Assembly: GCA_963783095.1 (NCBI GenBank)
Contig: CAWAMR010000003.1
Coordinates: 496,001-560,000, forward strand
Direction of reading: 5' to 3'
Source: CAWAMR01 sp963783095
GTDB lineage: Bacteria; Planctomycetota; Planctomycetia; Gemmatales; Gemmataceae
Length of the DNA stretch: 64,000 nucleotides
In this document: piece by piece, positions 47,431-58,290 of the stretch
Layout: each line of letters opens with the position of its first letter
How positions within the stretch are numbered: the first letter of the stretch is position 1
Program-made: the position numbers and the translations under genes
The notes under the pieces: generated by a model
Databases searched by the model: none
What the model saw: only the letters and a program-made list of their open reading frames with translations
What the model was told of the DNA's origin: nothing

Positions 47431-48449
47431 TTATCGAACGAATTTCTGCAAGGTGGGAAAGTCCGGCGGTACAAGTCCCTTGCTGCCGCCGGCCGACCAG
47501 GCTACCTCCGTCACGTAAATATCGCCTCGTGCATCGACCCAAATGCCATGAGGTGCGAAGAAATCACCTGGAGTCAAAGGGTTTCTACCACCTCCCCAGC
47601 GGGCCAGCAACCGGCCCTGACGATCGAATATGCTTAGCCGGCCCCCCGTAGCATCGGGCCTTGGACTCGATATTCCCGGCCACATCCCAGCGCGAAAGCC
47701 CAATTCGGCCACATAGAAGCGGTCGGAATCATCGATGTAGATCTGACAGGGGCGGGCGACATCGGACCATTCCGCCAGATAGGTTCCGTCCGGTGAGAAG
47801 ATTTGAATTCGACTGTTTTCGCGGTCGGCGACATAGACTTTACCTTCCCGGTCGACCGCGATCCCGTGAGGAATGTGGAATTGACCGGGACCACTCCCGA
47901 TCTCGCCCCAAGAGAAAAGCAGTTGACCATCGGGCGCAAATTTGTGGACGCGCGCACGTTACCGTAGCCGTCGCTGACATACATCTCACCTTGCGGTGAT
48001 AGAGCGAGATTGGTTGGGTAATGGAACGGTGGACCGGCACGCAAGATGGTCCGGTAGTCCAGGCTGGTCGCTCCGGTATCCGAGGCTTTGCCTTTGGTGC
48101 CGAGCGTCAACAGAAGTTTGCCCGCTGTCGTGAATTTTTGGACGGTATGGCCAAGGTCATCGGTACAGTACACGGAGTCATCGGGGCCGATAAAGATGCC
48201 GTGCGCACGAACGAACAATCCCTCGCCCCAGGAATCGATCCATTGGCCCTCGCGATCAAAAATGATGACGGGGTGTTCGCCACGGTTAAAAACGAAAACG
48301 CGATCCTGACTGTCAACCGCAACCCCTGCGACTTCGGGCCACGACCAACCCTGGGGTAACTTCTCCCAGTGATCGTCGGGCTGATAGCCGTAGGACCGAC
48401 AGTTCCAGTCGGTCAGCGGCGCTGGGTGTTGAATGGGTTTGGAGAGCAC
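47431..48449 (-). CDS. NHL-repeat beta-propeller protein (one frameshift)
   Basis: About 339 residues. Repeats include VAGVAVDSQDRVFVFNRGEH, GIFIGPDDSVYCTDDLGHTV and NLALSPQGEMYVSDGYGN. After a shift near 47955 the frame continues ARVHKFAPDGQLLFSWGEIG and GIAVDREGKVYVADRENSRI, and ends GDIYVTEVAWSAGGSKGLV. The pattern is that of six-bladed NHL propellers related to peptidyl-alpha-hydroxyglycine lyases, although the metal ligands cannot be checked by eye. It has no signal peptide, so it is probably cytoplasmic. It is transcribed away from the lactonase-LRR gene. Confidence 0.8.
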
Positions 48450-48641
48450 CGAACCCCCTTCCCTCGTTTGGAGAGTTTAACACGAAAGAATTGGGTGTAG
48501 AAAGCCATGCCCTGCACCCGGTTCGTGGTTCTTTCTATTGCTACCTCGTCGTTTGCTCCATGTCGAAACCAATTTTCACTACTTGTGAAGCGATTCTTTC
48601 GTAGCTTACCTTCAATACCGAGAACCCAAGGAAATCGACTC

Positions 48642-50779
48642 ATGAAGTCCTCTCTGCGCCCAATTCATCTCTTATGGGCCTTCATCGCGCTAACGACGGG
48701 GGCAAGTGCCCACGGCGAAGAGCAACCAACCGGAGCGCTCGCGAAGAAATTGGCCGGGGTGAAATTCACGCAGCTTGCCAAAGCTCCTGGGTATTCCGAA
48801 GGGCCGACCTGGCGAAAGGGAGAATTGTTCTTTTGCAGCGGCACTCTGCTGCGTGTCGATCCCAAAGGAGAAGTTCACAAGTACCTGGAAATTGGACCGG
48901 CGGGAACCGTCCTGGCGCGGATGGCCACATGCTGATTTGCGACAACAAGTACATGGCAATTCTCGATCTGGCACCGGACGGCAAGGTCGGTGTGCTTGCC
49001 GATCGGTTTGGATCGGAGCCTTTACGAAGTCTCAACGACTTGACCATCGATGCCAAAGGCAACGTCTACTGGACTGATCCGGACGGCTCCTCACTGAAAA
49101 ATCCCGTTGGTAATATTTACCGTCTGCGACCTGATGGACGTGTCGATCGCGTCGCCACGGGACTGGCTTTCCCGAACGGTCTCGATGTCGATCCGGCGGG
49201 CAAATATCTGTACGTGATCGAATCGCAATCCAAAAAGATTTTGCGCTATCCGGTACCAGATGACGATGAGTTACTGGGCAAGGCCGAGGTCTTTTACGAC
49301 CTCGAAGGCTCCGGTGGTGACGGCTGCGCCTTCGATGCGGAAGGGAATTTCTGGGTGGCCGACTTCCATCGCCCGGACACCAAGAACGGGCGAATTACCG
49401 TCCTCAGCCCGAATGCCAAGGTTCTCGCTTATTTGCCGGTGCCGAGCAAGGTGGTCAGCAATATCGCATTTGGCGGCGTCGATCGCGACGAGATTTTTTG
49501 CACGACCGGCGATCCACCCGGCGTCTTCCATGCCAAGGTGGGTGTGAAAGGTTTCGCCGGGCATCCGGGCAAGCCGTCGCCGATTATCCGTTACCTGAAC
49601 GTCGTTCCGTTAATACCTCATGCCGATGCGCCAACCCTGCGAAAGATCGCTGCAACTACCGCAGAAGCCAAACTGCTCGATGATGATTTGGAAATCTTCC
49701 GCGCGCGTGAAAAATGGAAGAACCTTATCGCCGAGTTGACCGATCCGAAAGTGCGAAAGGATATGAAGCAGCAAATGCTTGCTGATGCAGCGGTTCAGCA
49801 TCAGCATGACCGTATCCTTCTCGCCGAAATCAAACGTCTGGGGGGCAAGGCGATCACGGAAATCGTTGCGCCGGACTGGCTGCGAGCCATCGCCGGTGAC
49901 GAAGCCTTGCCGGTCTTTGGCCGCATCGTCGAGATTGAACTAAACGAGAATTCCGACGGCCACAAGATACCAGCACCCAAGAAGCTTTCAGATCGCGTGA
50001 CCGACGACTGGCTCAAACGCCTTGCCGGCCAGGACCACCTCCGCCGGCTCGAACTGTCCGGCACCGCCATCACCAGTGCGGGACTGGTTCATCTGAAAGA
50101 TTTGAAGGATCTTGAAAGACTCAATATCTGTCTTACCGCTGTGGATGATCGCGGGTTTGAACATCTTGCAGGCTTGACCAAAATGCGCCGAATGGTTATC
50201 TGTGCGTCGAAAATCACTGGTTCAGGTTTTCAGCATCTTCAAGGAATGAAGCAGCTTGAGTCGATCAACTTGCATTCGGCACCTGCCAGTGATGCCGGGC
50301 TGGAAGCGATCGGCAAGCTCACCAGTCTGCACCGGCTGGAGATTGTTCATACCAAAGTTACGGACGCCGGGCTAAAGCATCTGGCGGGACTGGTCCATTT
50401 ACAGCAGTTCCACGTTCACGGGCCGGAGATGACTGCGGCAGCGCTGCCCTTCATCGGAGAATTCAAAGAACTATATGAACTCGACATTTACGATCGTGGG
50501 GCCAGCAACCAGACGCTGGAACAGATTGCCAAGTTGCCGAAGTTGCGAATGCTCCGACTCTTCAATGGCATATTCGATGATGAGGGCACCCGGCAACTGG
50601 CCAGGCTCACGACTCTGGAGGAGTTGTCGCTCGATTCCCCGAAAATCACAGAAGCCGCGATCGAACATATGGCCGGATTGAAGAATCTACGAAAACTTCA
50701 TCTGGGTCGATTGAAACTCACACCCAAGGGACGAGAACGGCTGCAAATGCTCCTTCCGAAAGTGGTGATCGCACCGTAA
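48642..50779 (+). CDS. SMP-30/gluconolactonase-like propeller fused to leucine-rich repeats (one frameshift)
   Basis: The ATG at 48642 follows AAGGAAATCGACTC and opens a signal peptide (SLRPIHLLWAFIALTTGASA). The first 260 residues form an SMP-30/lactonase-type propeller: KAPGYSEGPTWRKGELFFCS, then SLNDLTIDAKGNVYWTDPDG and AFPNGLDVDPAGKYLYVIES. One shift near 48920 is needed between TVLA and GHMLICDN. The C-terminal 270 residues are leucine-rich repeats of the T-x-x-G-L-x-x-L type (AGLVHLKDLKDLERLNICLT, then DAGLEAIGKLTSLHRLEIVH). A secreted sugar-lactone-hydrolase-like enzyme tied to an LRR is an uncommon combination. Activity unproven. Confidence 0.82.
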
Positions 50780-50868
50780 CGGCCATCGTTCGTTCGATCT
50801 CGGCGTAGCCTCGTTTCACGAGCAAGTGTTGAGCATATGATGGTTGTCGATGCATGAAATCTTGAATC

Positions 50869-51255
50869 TCACCAAAGTCGCGTAACGGTATAGGAGTCAA
50901 AGATGGTGTCGTTTCCAACAATGGGAATCACGTCAACCAGCGATTGGGCAATGAGCAATCGATCGAACGGGTCGCGGTGGTGATGGGGGAGGGTCTCAAC
51001 GAAGGTCGCATGAGCCAATTGGATTTGCAAGATTTGGAATTGGTTGACCAGCAGTTCCCGTGGCAGAAACGTCGTCGCAGGTTCGCCGAGACTTAATTTG
51101 CCCAACCCAACTTTGATGGCAATCTCCCAACAACTCGCAATGCTGACAAACTTCTCATTCAGCGGATCTTCGATTAACTTCTTGGCTGTACTGCTGAGGA
51201 GCGGATCGTTGTTGACGAACCATAAAAAGGTATGGGAATCGAGCAGTAATTTCAC
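50869..51255 (-). CDS. VapC-like PIN-domain toxin
   Basis: 128 residues. The PIN-domain acidic residues are visible: D6 (MKLLLDSHTFLWF), E44 (SCWEIAIKVGLGKL), D95/D98 (HHHRDPFDRLLIAQ) and D116 (IVGNDTIFDSY). VapC toxins are Mg2+-dependent ribonucleases that cut tRNA or rRNA. The start overlaps the upstream antitoxin stop by 4 bp. The arrangement and motifs are complete, so this pair is probably functional. Confidence 0.92.
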   Translation of the reverse strand: MKLLLDSHTFLWFVNNDPLLSSTAKKLIEDPLNEKFVSIASCWEIAIKVGLGKLSLGEPATTFLPRELLVNQFQILQIQLAHATFVETLPHHHRDPFDRLLIAQSLVDVIPIVGNDTIFDSYTVTRLW

Positions 51256-51488
51256 TCCATGTACTCCTTGAAATCTTCAAGAGGAGCATCGAAGTCGGGT
51301 GCCATCCAAACTTTGCCCGCTGCACTGCCCGCCTTGCATGGCCAAGTCTTCGGCTCCGCCGGAGTAGTGCCCACGATCCGAGCAATCGGCTGGTCATTTT
51401 TCGTAATCAAAATCTCTTCATCGGGTTGAAGCTTGTCGATAATTTCGGCAAGGTACGTTTGAGCTTCGTCAACAGTAATCGTGGACAT
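51252..51488 (-). CDS. Phd/YefM-type antitoxin partner of VapC
   Basis: 78 residues. The N-terminal DNA-binding fold of the Phd/YefM family is visible (STITVDEAQTYLAEIIDKLQ, then EEILITKNDQPIARIVGT), and a flexible C-terminal tail (KVWMAPDFDAPLEDFKEYME) would wrap the toxin. The tail sequence, with D-F-D-x-P-L-x-D-F, is the usual toxin-binding end of this antitoxin type. It lies upstream of and overlaps the PIN toxin, forming a toxin-antitoxin operon that it likely autoregulates. Confidence 0.88.
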   Translation of the reverse strand: MSTITVDEAQTYLAEIIDKLQPDEEILITKNDQPIARIVGTTPAEPKTWPCKAGSAAGKVWMAPDFDAPLEDFKEYME

Positions 51489-51728
51489 TGCGCTGCTCCC
51501 ATTCTTTTGCGAGATAGAAACACATTGCGTTTAGGGATATGATACACCAAAATCGGCCAGAGTCGGCCAATTCCCAATTTTCTCAATCTTGCTATCTATC
51601 TTGACATTTGTTGCAGTGTACGAGGCGGACTACAATGAATTACAAACCACTACAGATTCCGAAAAATGAATTCCGCCAGCCCAGTTTCGATGATTTTTGC
51701 AACAAACGATTACATTTGGAGATTTGCG

Positions 51729-53157
51729 ATGAGTCGTCTGCTGATATCGGGCTTATTCCTGTCGCTTTGGCTGCTCCCCCTCCAGGTGCAGTCTCAGGAA
51801 AAGTCGCCGCCGCTACCGAAGAAATTCGATCTCAAAGCGATCGATGCCTACGTTGCCGGACAACTGCGCAAAAAGGGTTCGTCGGCCTTTCCCTGGCAAT
51901 TATGAAAGATGGGAAAATCATCTTTGCCAAGGGTTATGGGAAACGATCTCTTGTTCCCGCCAAAGCAGTTGAGGAGACGACTTCGTTCGGTGTGGGATCG
52001 ATTACCAAACAATTCACCTGTGCATGCATCTTCCTTTTGGCCGAGGAGGGAAAGCTGTCGATCAAGGATCCGGTCGCGAAGTATTATCCCAAGTTGACTC
52101 GCGCCAAGGATATCACGATTCTCGATCTGATGAATCACGTTTCGGCTACCCCGACTATTACCCTCTCGACTTTGTGGATCGTCGCATGATGAAGCCGATC
52201 CCTTTCGAGAAAATGGCGCACGATTATGCCGAAGGAAAGCTCGATTTTGAACCGGGCAGCCGATTTTCCTACAGCAACACCGGCTATATTCTCCTTGGCG
52301 GAATCATCGAAAAAGTGGCGGGCGAATCTTTCGGCAAGTTCCTGGAACGGCGCATTCTCAAACCGCTCAAGATGGAGCAGTCGAGGTTTGGCCCTTCCAA
52401 GAGTCTGCCCAGTCTCTGCACCGGGTACTCTTCCTTCGCACTGGGAGAACCCGAACCAGCTCATCCCGAAGCCGATGGATGGATCGACGCCGCGGGAGGG
52501 TTGTTCGCTTCCGCTTCCGACTTGTTGAAGTGGGATCTGGCACTGGTGGATGGGAAGGTCTTGAAGCCCGAATCATACAAAGCGATGACTTTGCCGCGCG
52601 TGCTGACGACCGGAAAGATTTCAAACTATGCTTGCGGCCTTAGCGTGCAAATCAGAAATGGCGAAACGACTCTCCGGCATACCGGAGGAGTCAGTGGATT
52701 TCATCTCCTACAATGCCGTGATTCCAAGGAGACGATCCGGTGTCGTGTTGCTGGCCAATACCGATCATGTTTCGCCTGGAACTCTTCATGGGGAGATACT
52801 GAGCCTGTTGCTTCAGGATTTGGACAGCAAAGACGCACCTGCAGTTCCCAAAATCAATGGACCGGCGGCAAAGGATGTCGTGGTTGAGTTCCTTCATCAA
52901 ATGCAGTCCGGCAAAATTAAGCGCAGAAGTTGGGAGAAGAATTCAGCTTTTATCTCAACGACGACCGGGTGAAATCGGGCAGCGCGCGGCTAAAATCGCT
53001 CGGAGAACCCGAGAAAATCGAGCTGCAAGGAACTTCGGAGCGCGGCGGGATGGAGGTTGCCTCCGTCAAGCTGACCTTCAAAACCACGAGTATGCGCGCT
53101 TCTCTCTATCGAACACCGGACGGCAAAATCCAACAACTGCTCTTTTACAAGGAGTAA
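51729..53157 (+). CDS. Serine hydrolase, beta-lactamase family (four frameshifts)
   Basis: The ATG at 51729 follows TTGGAGATTTGCG and opens a signal peptide (LLISGLFLSLWLLPLQVQSQ). The catalytic motifs are all present but in different frames: S-I-T-K (FGVGSITKQFTCACIFLLAE), Y-S-N (GSRFSYSNTGYILLGGIIEK) and H-T-G-G (TTLRHTGGVSGF). Shifts near 51880, 52145, 52695 and 52925 are required; the last segment (MGEEFSFYLNDDRVKSGSAR) is a small C-terminal domain (DUF3471-like in layout). With every motif intact despite four breaks, assembly errors seem likelier than decay. The substrate is unknown. Confidence 0.8.
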
Positions 53158-53250
53158 CGATGATGGAGAACGAGATTTCTGCCAGGTCGCCGAATCCTGT
53201 CTCATATAATGATCCCATCTCATTCGCCCAGCCTTCTCAGGAACGCAGCC

Positions 53251-55323
53251 ATGCCTTCCCAAACGCCCACCGAATCCTCAACGGAGCCTCCCGCCAGTCG
53301 ATTGCAGCCTTTCCAGGCCGCATGGCCCGCGATTCTCTGCGTGGTCGGCCTCGATTACATGAGCACGCTGGGCTACGTTCCTTCCATCGCGTTCGATACG
53401 ACCGGGCGATTGGCACCACTGGTCATGGCCGTTGTCGTGCTTGTGACGGTTCTCGGCGCTCTACCGGTTTACTTTTATCTTGCTCGACGCTCTCCGCACG
53501 GGAAGGGATCACTGGTACTACTGGAACGACTCATTCCAGGCTGGCAAGGTAAACTACTGGTTTTGGTGCTCCTCGGTTTTGCTGCGACCGACTTGATCTT
53601 CACGCGCACGTTCTCGGTAGCAGATGCTTCCGAGCACCTCATTAATGGCCCGCATCCGGTCTGGCAGCAAACCCTCGATCAGTGGGGCAAGCAGTGGGAA
53701 AATGAACGGGGAAATTTCCCCCACTGGGTGCAACAATTGACTGCGGGCTGGTCGAATCGCCAACTGGTCGTCACGGTCATTCTCTTGCTGATTGGGCTCA
53801 TAATCAGCATCATCTTTCGCAAGGGATTTCGAAAGCGTTTTATCCAACTGGCTATCGTTACCGTGCTGCTTTATATGACGCTCAACGCCATCATCCTGGG
53901 TGGAGGGATTTATTATCTCTTGCAAAGACCGGAGTTGATCGATCAATGGTGGAACAGTGTGGTCGCCGGTGACTGGCAGGCACGTGCGGCAACAGCATCG
54001 GGACCAGTCAGTTCATCGACACTTGTATTCGAATCTTTTGCACTGTTCCCCAAAGCGGCGATCGGTTTGAGCGGCTTCGAGATGGCAATGCTCCTGATGC
54101 CGATGATTCGCGGCAAGTCCGATGACGATCCTGTTGAGCCCAGCGGGCGGATTCGCAATGCCCGGAAACTGTTAATTGCTTCTGCCTTGCTGATGTCGGT
54201 TTACCTCCTGGCCTCGGCGTTTGTGACGTCGCTGCTCATCCCACCCCAGGCATTTCACACCGAAGGACAGGCTTCCAATCGCGAGTTGGCCTATCTCGCT
54301 CATGCCGGCCCGCTGGCTGGTCTGCCGGCGGGTGAAAAGATACTTCCGTTTCTGGGGTTGGAGTTTGGAACGCTCTACGATATCAGCACCATACTTATCC
54401 TGAGTCTGGCCGGTGTGAGCGTAAGTATTACGCTGGCCGAATTTGTGCCACCGTATCTGCATCGGCTGGGCATGGAATTGAACTGGGTTCATAACCTCGG
54501 CGCGCTGATCTATGTCTTTGCGGCCCTGAAGCTGGCCGTAACCATCTATTACAATGCCAGCGTCGATGAACAGCGTGGCGCATACACTTCGAGCGTGTTG
54601 ATGATCTTCGCCGCCGGCGCTTTCGCCGCGGGGCTGGACGTCTGGCAACGCCGTACCGACCGCGGCTATCTCTGGCGTTTCCCGGTGCTATTCGGACCGA
54701 TGGCTCTGGTTTTTTTGGCGAGTGCCCTTTTCACGATGTGGGAGCAGCCTGGCGGAGCCATGATCGCGCTCTGGTTTATATTTCTCGTCCACTTCACTTC
54801 GATCCTGACCCGGATGTACCGGTGCACCGAACCACGATTCAACGGATTTGATTTTGACGATGAAACGTCGCGGGAAGAGTTCGATAAGCTCAAGACGCTC
54901 GACTTCCCGATTTTGGTTCCGCATCGTCCCGGCAGACAGACTCTTTGCGAAAAAGAAATCGAGATCCGGAAACGACACCGTCTGGCGGGGAATATTCCGC
55001 TGGTCTTCGTGATTGCCGAACTCGGTGATCCCAGCGATTTCTACTTGTTGCCGCGCATCAAGGTGGCACGAGAGGATGGGCGAGTCGTGATTCGAGTTTG
55101 CCGTTGTGCTTCGATCGCCCACGTCATCGCCTCCATCGCCATCGAGATGTCCCATGTTGGAGTTGCGCCCGAAATCCACTTCGGCTGGTCGGAAGAGAAT
55201 CCGCTCACGGCCAACTTGCACTTTGTCTTGTTCGGACATGGCAATGTGCCCTGGATGGTCTATTCGATCTTACAGAATTCTCCCCTACCTCTGGCGCAAC
55301 GCCCAAGAGTCATCGTGGGCTAA
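53251..55323 (+). CDS. APC-superfamily permease with cytoplasmic C-terminal domain
   Basis: 690 residues from the ATG at 53251, with CAGGAAC upstream; a longer in-frame start at 53209 is possible. About twelve hydrophobic helices (for example AAWPAILCVVGLDYMSTLGY and VPSIAFDTTGRLAPLVMAVV), with the G-L-D-Y-x-S-T-x-G-Y element of APC/KUP-like transporters near the start. The last 200 residues form a soluble domain (FPILVPHRPGRQTLCEKEIE, then VVIRVCRCASIAHVIASIAI) reminiscent of regulatory domains. The substrate could be an amino acid or a cation. The frame is intact. Confidence 0.8.
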   Translation: MPSQTPTESSTEPPASRLQPFQAAWPAILCVVGLDYMSTLGYVPSIAFDTTGRLAPLVMAVVVLVTVLGALPVYFYLARRSPHGKGSLVLLERLIPGWQGKLLVLVLLGFAATDLIFTRTFSVADASEHLINGPHPVWQQTLDQWGKQWENERGNFPHWVQQLTAGWSNRQLVVTVILLLIGLIISIIFRKGFRKRFIQLAIVTVLLYMTLNAIILGGGIYYLLQRPELIDQWWNSVVAGDWQARAATASGPVSSSTLVFESFALFPKAAIGLSGFEMAMLLMPMIRGKSDDDPVEPSGRIRNARKLLIASALLMSVYLLASAFVTSLLIPPQAFHTEGQASNRELAYLAHAGPLAGLPAGEKILPFLGLEFGTLYDISTILILSLAGVSVSITLAEFVPPYLHRLGMELNWVHNLGALIYVFAALKLAVTIYYNASVDEQRGAYTSSVLMIFAAGAFAAGLDVWQRRTDRGYLWRFPVLFGPMALVFLASALFTMWEQPGGAMIALWFIFLVHFTSILTRMYRCTEPRFNGFDFDDETSREEFDKLKTLDFPILVPHRPGRQTLCEKEIEIRKRHRLAGNIPLVFVIAELGDPSDFYLLPRIKVAREDGRVVIRVCRCASIAHVIASIAIEMSHVGVAPEIHFGWSEENPLTANLHFVLFGHGNVPWMVYSILQNSPLPLAQRPRVIVG

Positions 55324-55354
55324 CTTCAAAACACTCTTCCAAGGAACTTCAATC

Positions 55355-56841
55355 ATGTGGATTCGTCAATGCGATCTCGATGCAAAAAGCGAAAGCTTTT
55401 CTCCCATACCAACCCGAATCGCCTCGAACGAAGAGTTTATTCCGCCTCCGCAATCTCCCCAACAACTTGCCTTGGAAGAGCGAGTCAAAGACCTCAGCGA
55501 CAGGAATGCTCGCCGTCTCGGTATGGATCGCCGCGCGTTCCTGCGCACGCCGGCAGGAATGGCCACGGCACTGGTGGCGATGAATCAGGTCTTTGGCGAT
55601 TGCTTTGAGGTAACTGCCGCGGAAGCGGAAGACCCCAAAGCCTTTGCGGAGAACTGGCCCAAAGATCAATTCATCTTCGACATCCAGACGCACCACGTCG
55701 ATATTGCGAAAAAGTGGTACGAAACCGAAGAAGGCAAGCCGGTCGGCAACTTCTTTCGGCTCCTTCGACGCGGGAAAAACCTTGAGGACACCCTCGATCA
55801 ACTCAATCGCGTTCACTACGTGAAGGAACTTTTCGGCGATAGCGACACGGTCATGGCCGTGATCAGCGGAGTGCCGAGCCGGAACTGGGACATCAACCCT
55901 CTGCCCCCCGATCAGATGGTCGCCACGCGGAAATTCGTCAACGACCTGGCGGGATCGCGTCGCTTGCTGTCGCACGGCTTGCTGCGTCCCAATCTCGGCA
56001 AGAAGGAATTCGACGAGATGGAACGGCAAGTGAAGGAACTCAAAATCGACGCCTGGAAGATGTACACGGGCGCGGAACTCGGCGAGAAAGCGTGGTTTCT
56101 CGATGACGAAAAAGTTGCCTATCCTTTCTGGGAACGGACGCAAAAACTCGGCATCAAGAATCTCTGCGTCCACAAAGGCCTGCCGCTGGGAGCATTCAAC
56201 GAGAAAGCCTGCACACCCGGCGATCTCGAAAAGGCGGCAAAGGACTGGCCCGATCTGAATTTCATCGTCTATCATTCCGGTTATCGCGGCGGCTTCTGGC
56301 TGGGCCGGGGCGTTGGCGAGCGCGTCGTGAAGATCGCAAAGATCCGGATGAACAGGAAATTCCCTGGATCAGCGACATTTTCCGCATCCTGAAAAAGAAT
56401 CCCAAAATCACCAACATCTACTTTGAACTCGGCAGCACCTTTGCCCAGCTATCGCAGGGGAACACGGATAAGTGCTGCCACATGCTGGGGCAAATGCTGC
56501 AAACCGCTGGGCTTGACCGCATCCTCTGGGGCACCGACAGCATCTGGAACGGCTCCCCGCAAAGTCAGATCGTTCGCTTCCGTCGCCTCAAGATGTCGGC
56601 CAAGCTGATGGAGAAATACAAGTACCCGGATCTAACGAACGAGGTAAAGGACAAAATCCTCGGCCTGAATGCGGCAAAGCTATTCGGTGTCGATGTCAAA
56701 GCCGCACGCAAGGCAATCAAGGCCGACAAACTGACCCTGTTTCAAGAAGAATATCGCCGCGACCCGATGCCGAGCAACACGCAGTTCGGCTGGGTGTGGG
56801 TCGATGATGGCAAGGAGCCGACGGTCCCGGTCGGCAGTTGA
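55355..56841 (+). CDS. Amidohydrolase family protein with twin-arginine-like segment (one frameshift)
   Basis: The ATG at 55355 follows AAGGAACTTCAATC, 31 bp after the permease stop. About 495 residues. A twin-arginine-like start (MDRRAFLRTPAGMATALVAM) lies about 55 residues in, an odd position for an export signal. The amidohydrolase-2 (TIM-barrel) fold is shown by FIFDIQTHHVD, AWKMYTGAELGEKAWFLDDE, NFIVYHSGYRGGFWLGRGVG and, after a shift near 56345, RILWGTDSIWNGSPQSQIVR. These enzymes are metal-dependent hydrolases or decarboxylases. Co-transcription with the permease is likely, but no common substrate is known. Confidence 0.83.
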
Positions 56842-57203
56842 CTCCAAATCGATCCTGTCCGGAAGGGGGACAGCTACTGTTCCCCTCTCATCGCCTCAAG
56901 CGTTTCGGCGAGCGGCAAAAACAAATTTAGCCGCAACCGCCAGACTCATAATTCACTCCTGGAGTAAAGTAAATTTGGCACACTTTGGCACACTTTAGCC
57001 CCTTTTCTCCAGGGTAAGGGCAGATCTACGCCGAAAGTTTTCCGGCTCCGTGAAGTTGCCCGACTTTGGGCTGACGATCCATTGCGAAGCAATTTGACAA
57101 ATCGATAATCGTCTGATTCGTTGCCAGGTTCATTGGAAGTCCGTTGCTATCTGTAGCACTAATGTCGAAAATCTTTGCGCCCTACAGAGAGTTAGGGCGA
57201 TTT

Positions 57204-57358
57204 CTCGCCGAAGGCGAGCGTCGGGGCGTTAGCCCGACGTGGGCTCCAGCCGCGGTTGTTTGGATTTAATTCAAGCGGCGAATGTCCGGAGGAAAGAGGA
57301 GCGGTTCGGCAGATGCAGTCCACGTCGGGCTAACGCCCCGACGCTCGCCTTCGGCGAG
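57204..57358. repeat. Perfect 39-bp inverted repeat
   Basis: Arms at 57204-57242 and 57320-57358 are exactly complementary: CTCGCCGAAGGCGAGCGTCG in the left arm reads reversed in the right. Each arm also contains its own small palindrome (CTCGCC-GAA-GGCGAG). The 77-bp centre encodes nothing obvious. The sequence, with GGGGCGTTAGCCCGAC inside, resembles short repeats common in Gemmata-like genomes. It lies just upstream of the transposase fragment. Confidence 0.9.
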
Positions 57359-57469
57359 CCTTTGCCTCTCTTTTGGTTGCGGCTACGCCGCGCTGTGCAA
57401 CGGTCGATTTTGTTTTGCGCAGTAGATGGATCACGAACGGCAAAAAGGAAAACAAAGGTCGGCCCGCAG

Positions 57470-57825
57470 GTGTCACGAATACTTTTGGCGCACCTGCCCG
57501 AATTGGGTCATGAATCGCGCCAGAAAATTTCGGCCTTGGTCGGCTTGGCTCTTTACAACGATGACAGCGGCCAGCAAAGCCACACCCGGCACATCCGCGG
57601 CGGACGCGGCAAAGTCCGAATCGGCCTGTACCAGGCGGCGGTGGTGGCCATCCGATATTGTGCCGAGATGAAGGACTTCTACATCTGCTAGAACAACGCG
57701 GAAAGGCCAGCAAGGTTGCACTGGTCGCTGTCGCCCGAAAGCTCCTGGTCCTTGCCAACGCCCTGGTTCGCTCAATGAAACCCTACGAAAATCGGGCAAA
57801 CTCCGTTTGCCCAATATTTGCTTGA
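57470..57825 (+). pseudogene. IS110-family transposase, C-terminal remnant (one frameshift)
   Basis: The frame from 57470 reads RILLAHLPELGHESRQKISA, then LVGLALYNDDSGQQSHTRHI and RGGRGKVRIGLYQAAVVAIR, the typical C-terminal (Transposase_20) block of IS110/IS116/IS902 transposases. After a shift near 57685 it continues LLEQRGKASKVALVAVARKL and LVLANALVRSMKPYE, with a stop at 57823. The DEDD nuclease half (N-terminal, about 200 residues) and the element ends are absent, so this is a decayed copy. It shows that an insertion sequence has been active here. Confidence 0.75.
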
Positions 57826-58290
57826 CTTCGAATGTAGTCACTGACGCGTCGGGCTAGTGTGCCCGGCTGCGCCGGCCTCTTTTCAAGCGGGTCGCTTTGG
57901 GAGGCTCTTGGATCACCTGCCAAACATCCTTCTTCAAAAGAATCTACCCATCAACTATAATAGCGTATATTGAATCAAATGTACAGATAAATTCGCGCAA
58001 ATTGATGAAAAAAAATGCGTGCAGGATAGTTGATCGTAAGTCTCATTCCGCAAGTACGGCGGCGATCGGCGAGTAGAAAAATAGGCGTTGAGTTCTGACC
58101 CACAGATCGCGGGTTTGCCTTGAAAGATCATTGGTATTTCGACTTGCCGAGCACCTTAACAGGAGAGAGTCATTTGTGGGACGGGTCATTGACCGATGCT
58201 TCCTGCACAAGGGTCGGACCGCTGCGCGCTGTGGGTTTTGACTTGGTTTTTCGGGCGATCCCATCGAAGTACAGGACGCCGAGGAGCGGA

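Larger units (their letters stand above)
56842..58290. other. Intergenic region with repeat elements and a transposase fragment
   Basis: No intact gene in about 1.45 kb. It holds the 39-bp inverted repeat at 57204-57358 and the IS110-type remnant at 57470-57825 (separate entries). A further partial copy of the GTCGGGCTA motif is at about 57846. The remainder (56842-57200 and 57860-58290) shows no coding or repeat feature that I can identify. Confidence 0.6.
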
